Assembly: GCA_946554445.1 (NCBI GenBank) | Contig: CAMNSD010000011.1 | Span: 56,368-120,367, forward strand | Length of the DNA: 64,000 nt | DNA from: an uncultured Lachnospiraceae bacterium | Lineage (GTDB): Bacteria > Bacillota > Clostridia > Lachnospirales > Lachnospiraceae | Direction: 5' to 3' | In this document: positions 63,345-64,000 of the stretch, in pieces | Layout: each line of letters opens with the position of its first letter | How positions within the stretch are numbered: the first letter of the stretch is position 1 | Made by a program: the position numbers and the translations under genes | The notes under the pieces: generated by a model | What the model saw: only the letters and a program-made list of their open reading frames with translations | Told to the model about the DNA's origin: nothing | Databases searched by the model: none

Positions 63345-63729
63345 CCAGTAAAATGCGTCTTAAAATTTGTTCGTACTCATTTGTTAAAAATTTAGTATGT
63401 TTGTCTGCTGCAGCAATTTTCAGTGTGTCAAAAAAATCATGAGTAAAGATTCGTCTCATGACATAAAGAACGGAAAGCGCGTGGCAAACATAAAAATTTT
63501 TGTCTTGCGTCTTTTTATTAAATTCTTTTTGTGATGTAACAATTATTCCTTCGATAAGTTGCTCATTACTACGTTTCGGTAAATTTTTTATTTCAAGGCG
63601 ATTTTTAAGTTCATTTTCAAGAGGAGCAAAATTATCATTCATTAACCATTCAAGGTAGTTTAAAAAATCTACTTGCATAGCATCGGGAAGAGCATTTGCT
63701 CCGATAAACAGAAAATTTCCATATTCCAT
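63259..63729 (-). CDS. N-terminal part of a frameshifted hypothetical protein
   Basis: GGAGG with a nine-base spacer precedes the ATG at 63729, so translation of MEYGNFLFIGANALPDAM… is well supported for 156 codons. The helix-rich sequence has no motif I know. The frame stops shortly after an A6 run, and the coding appearance continues in the next frame, so the gene is probably interrupted. Low GC and Lys/Asn/Ile-rich composition suggest recent acquisition. Confidence 0.6.
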   Translation of the reverse strand: MEYGNFLFIGANALPDAMQVDFLNYLEWLMNDNFAPLENELKNRLEIKNLPKRSNEQLIEGIIVTSQKEFNKKTQDKNFYVCHALSVLYVMRRIFTHDFFDTLKIAAADKHTKFLTNEYEQILRRILLDVEDLCSLYSWTIKKDPKYKSYIRRRYI

Positions 63730-63867
63730 GTTTGTTTTCCTCCAGATTAAAGTTTTAATATATAATCTGATTGAAATGTTCGTAATCATATAAATAAATA
63801 TTGTAACATTATAAAACAGATTTTCAATAGTGTTCTTTAAAAATATAAGTTTTTGTGCCGTGTACAC

Positions 63868-64000
63868 CCCTTGAGGCCAAAATTAAAAAGTAAGAGGTAA
63901 AATTAAAAGGTTCGGGGCAAAGTTACATTGTGTCAAAGACGACTATTAGATAGAGGACAGTATAATAGGGACATATGAGGCATGGAGTATACATAATACG
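63868..64000. other. Window-end spacer with short direct repeats, possible mobile-element end
   Basis: Three consecutive units of about 20 bases share a GAGG/GGGG start and AAAATTAAAA or AAAGTTA core (about 63874-63930; AAAATTAAAAAG and AAAATTAAAAGG are two of them). CACCCCTTGAGG precedes them. Such multiple terminal repeats occur at ends of IS21-family elements, but no transposase is visible before the window ends. Confidence 0.35.

Overview
The window reads as a chromosomal segment of a spore-forming, Gram-positive anaerobe of the Clostridia, most likely family Lachnospiraceae. The reasons are gene order (yicC-remA-gmk-rpoZ-rimO-pgsA-cinA, recA-recX-rny, spoIIM-xerD), a CIRCE-controlled groESL, a GAAC/GTTC LexA-type recA operator, strong AGGAGG ribosome-binding sites and a polysaccharide-utilisation style. 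Genus cannot be fixed from the sequence. No tRNA, rRNA, CRISPR array or complete insertion sequence was seen.

Layout. 1-1731 (minus): NFACT/RqcH ribosome-quality-control protein, cut by the window edge. 1969-7236: housekeeping operon yicC to cinA. 7277-9088: membrane protein with a 33-bp tandem repeat and a DUF3298-like ectodomain. 9484-12822: SOS-regulated recA-recX, then RNase Y. 13038-18637: aminotransferase, NUDIX hydrolase, sulfatase-fold membrane enzyme, spoIIM, xerD. 18724-23731: DAHP synthase, MATE/SpoVB-type flippase, mnmA, a small unknown protein, PHP phosphatase. 23937-27372: HscC-type Hsp70 with a membrane J-protein carrying HPE instead of HPD. 27538-31006: gap, pgk, tpiA, separated by hairpin-rich spacers.

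31240-44465 is a carbohydrate island: chemoreceptor, acetylesterase, AraC regulator, GH3 beta-xylosidase-like enzyme, GH67 alpha-glucuronidase and an LplB/YtcP/LplA-type ABC importer without its own ATPase. Together these fit uptake and intracellular breakdown of (methyl)glucuronoxylan oligosaccharides. 44615-50883 is a PTS operon behind a textbook BglG-family RAT/terminator switch: LicT-like antiterminator, EIIA, Enzyme I, HPr, EIICB and NagA; HPr has Lys at position 46. A second AraC regulator and a GH31 alpha-xylosidase-like enzyme follow. The spacer between them carries a 135-bp element bounded by perfect 22-bp inverted repeats.

54190-62916 holds a SUFU-domain protein, a degenerate GGDEF protein, groES-groEL, and an iron locus: a DtxR-type repressor divergent from feoA-feoA-feoB and a FeoB-associated Cys-rich peptide. 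Four 16-bp palindromes of the form GTTAG-N6-CTAAC plus one everted copy are the likely operators. The last kilobase is AT-rich and looks acquired: a gene broken by a frameshift, then short direct repeats that may be the end of a mobile element.

The most unusual signals are non-coding. Intergenic mini-hairpins with GNA triloops (GC-GAA-GC, GC-GCA-GC, GC-GTA-GC) recur near yicC, gap/pgk/tpiA and groEL, two of them as homologous two-hairpin elements with compensating stem changes.
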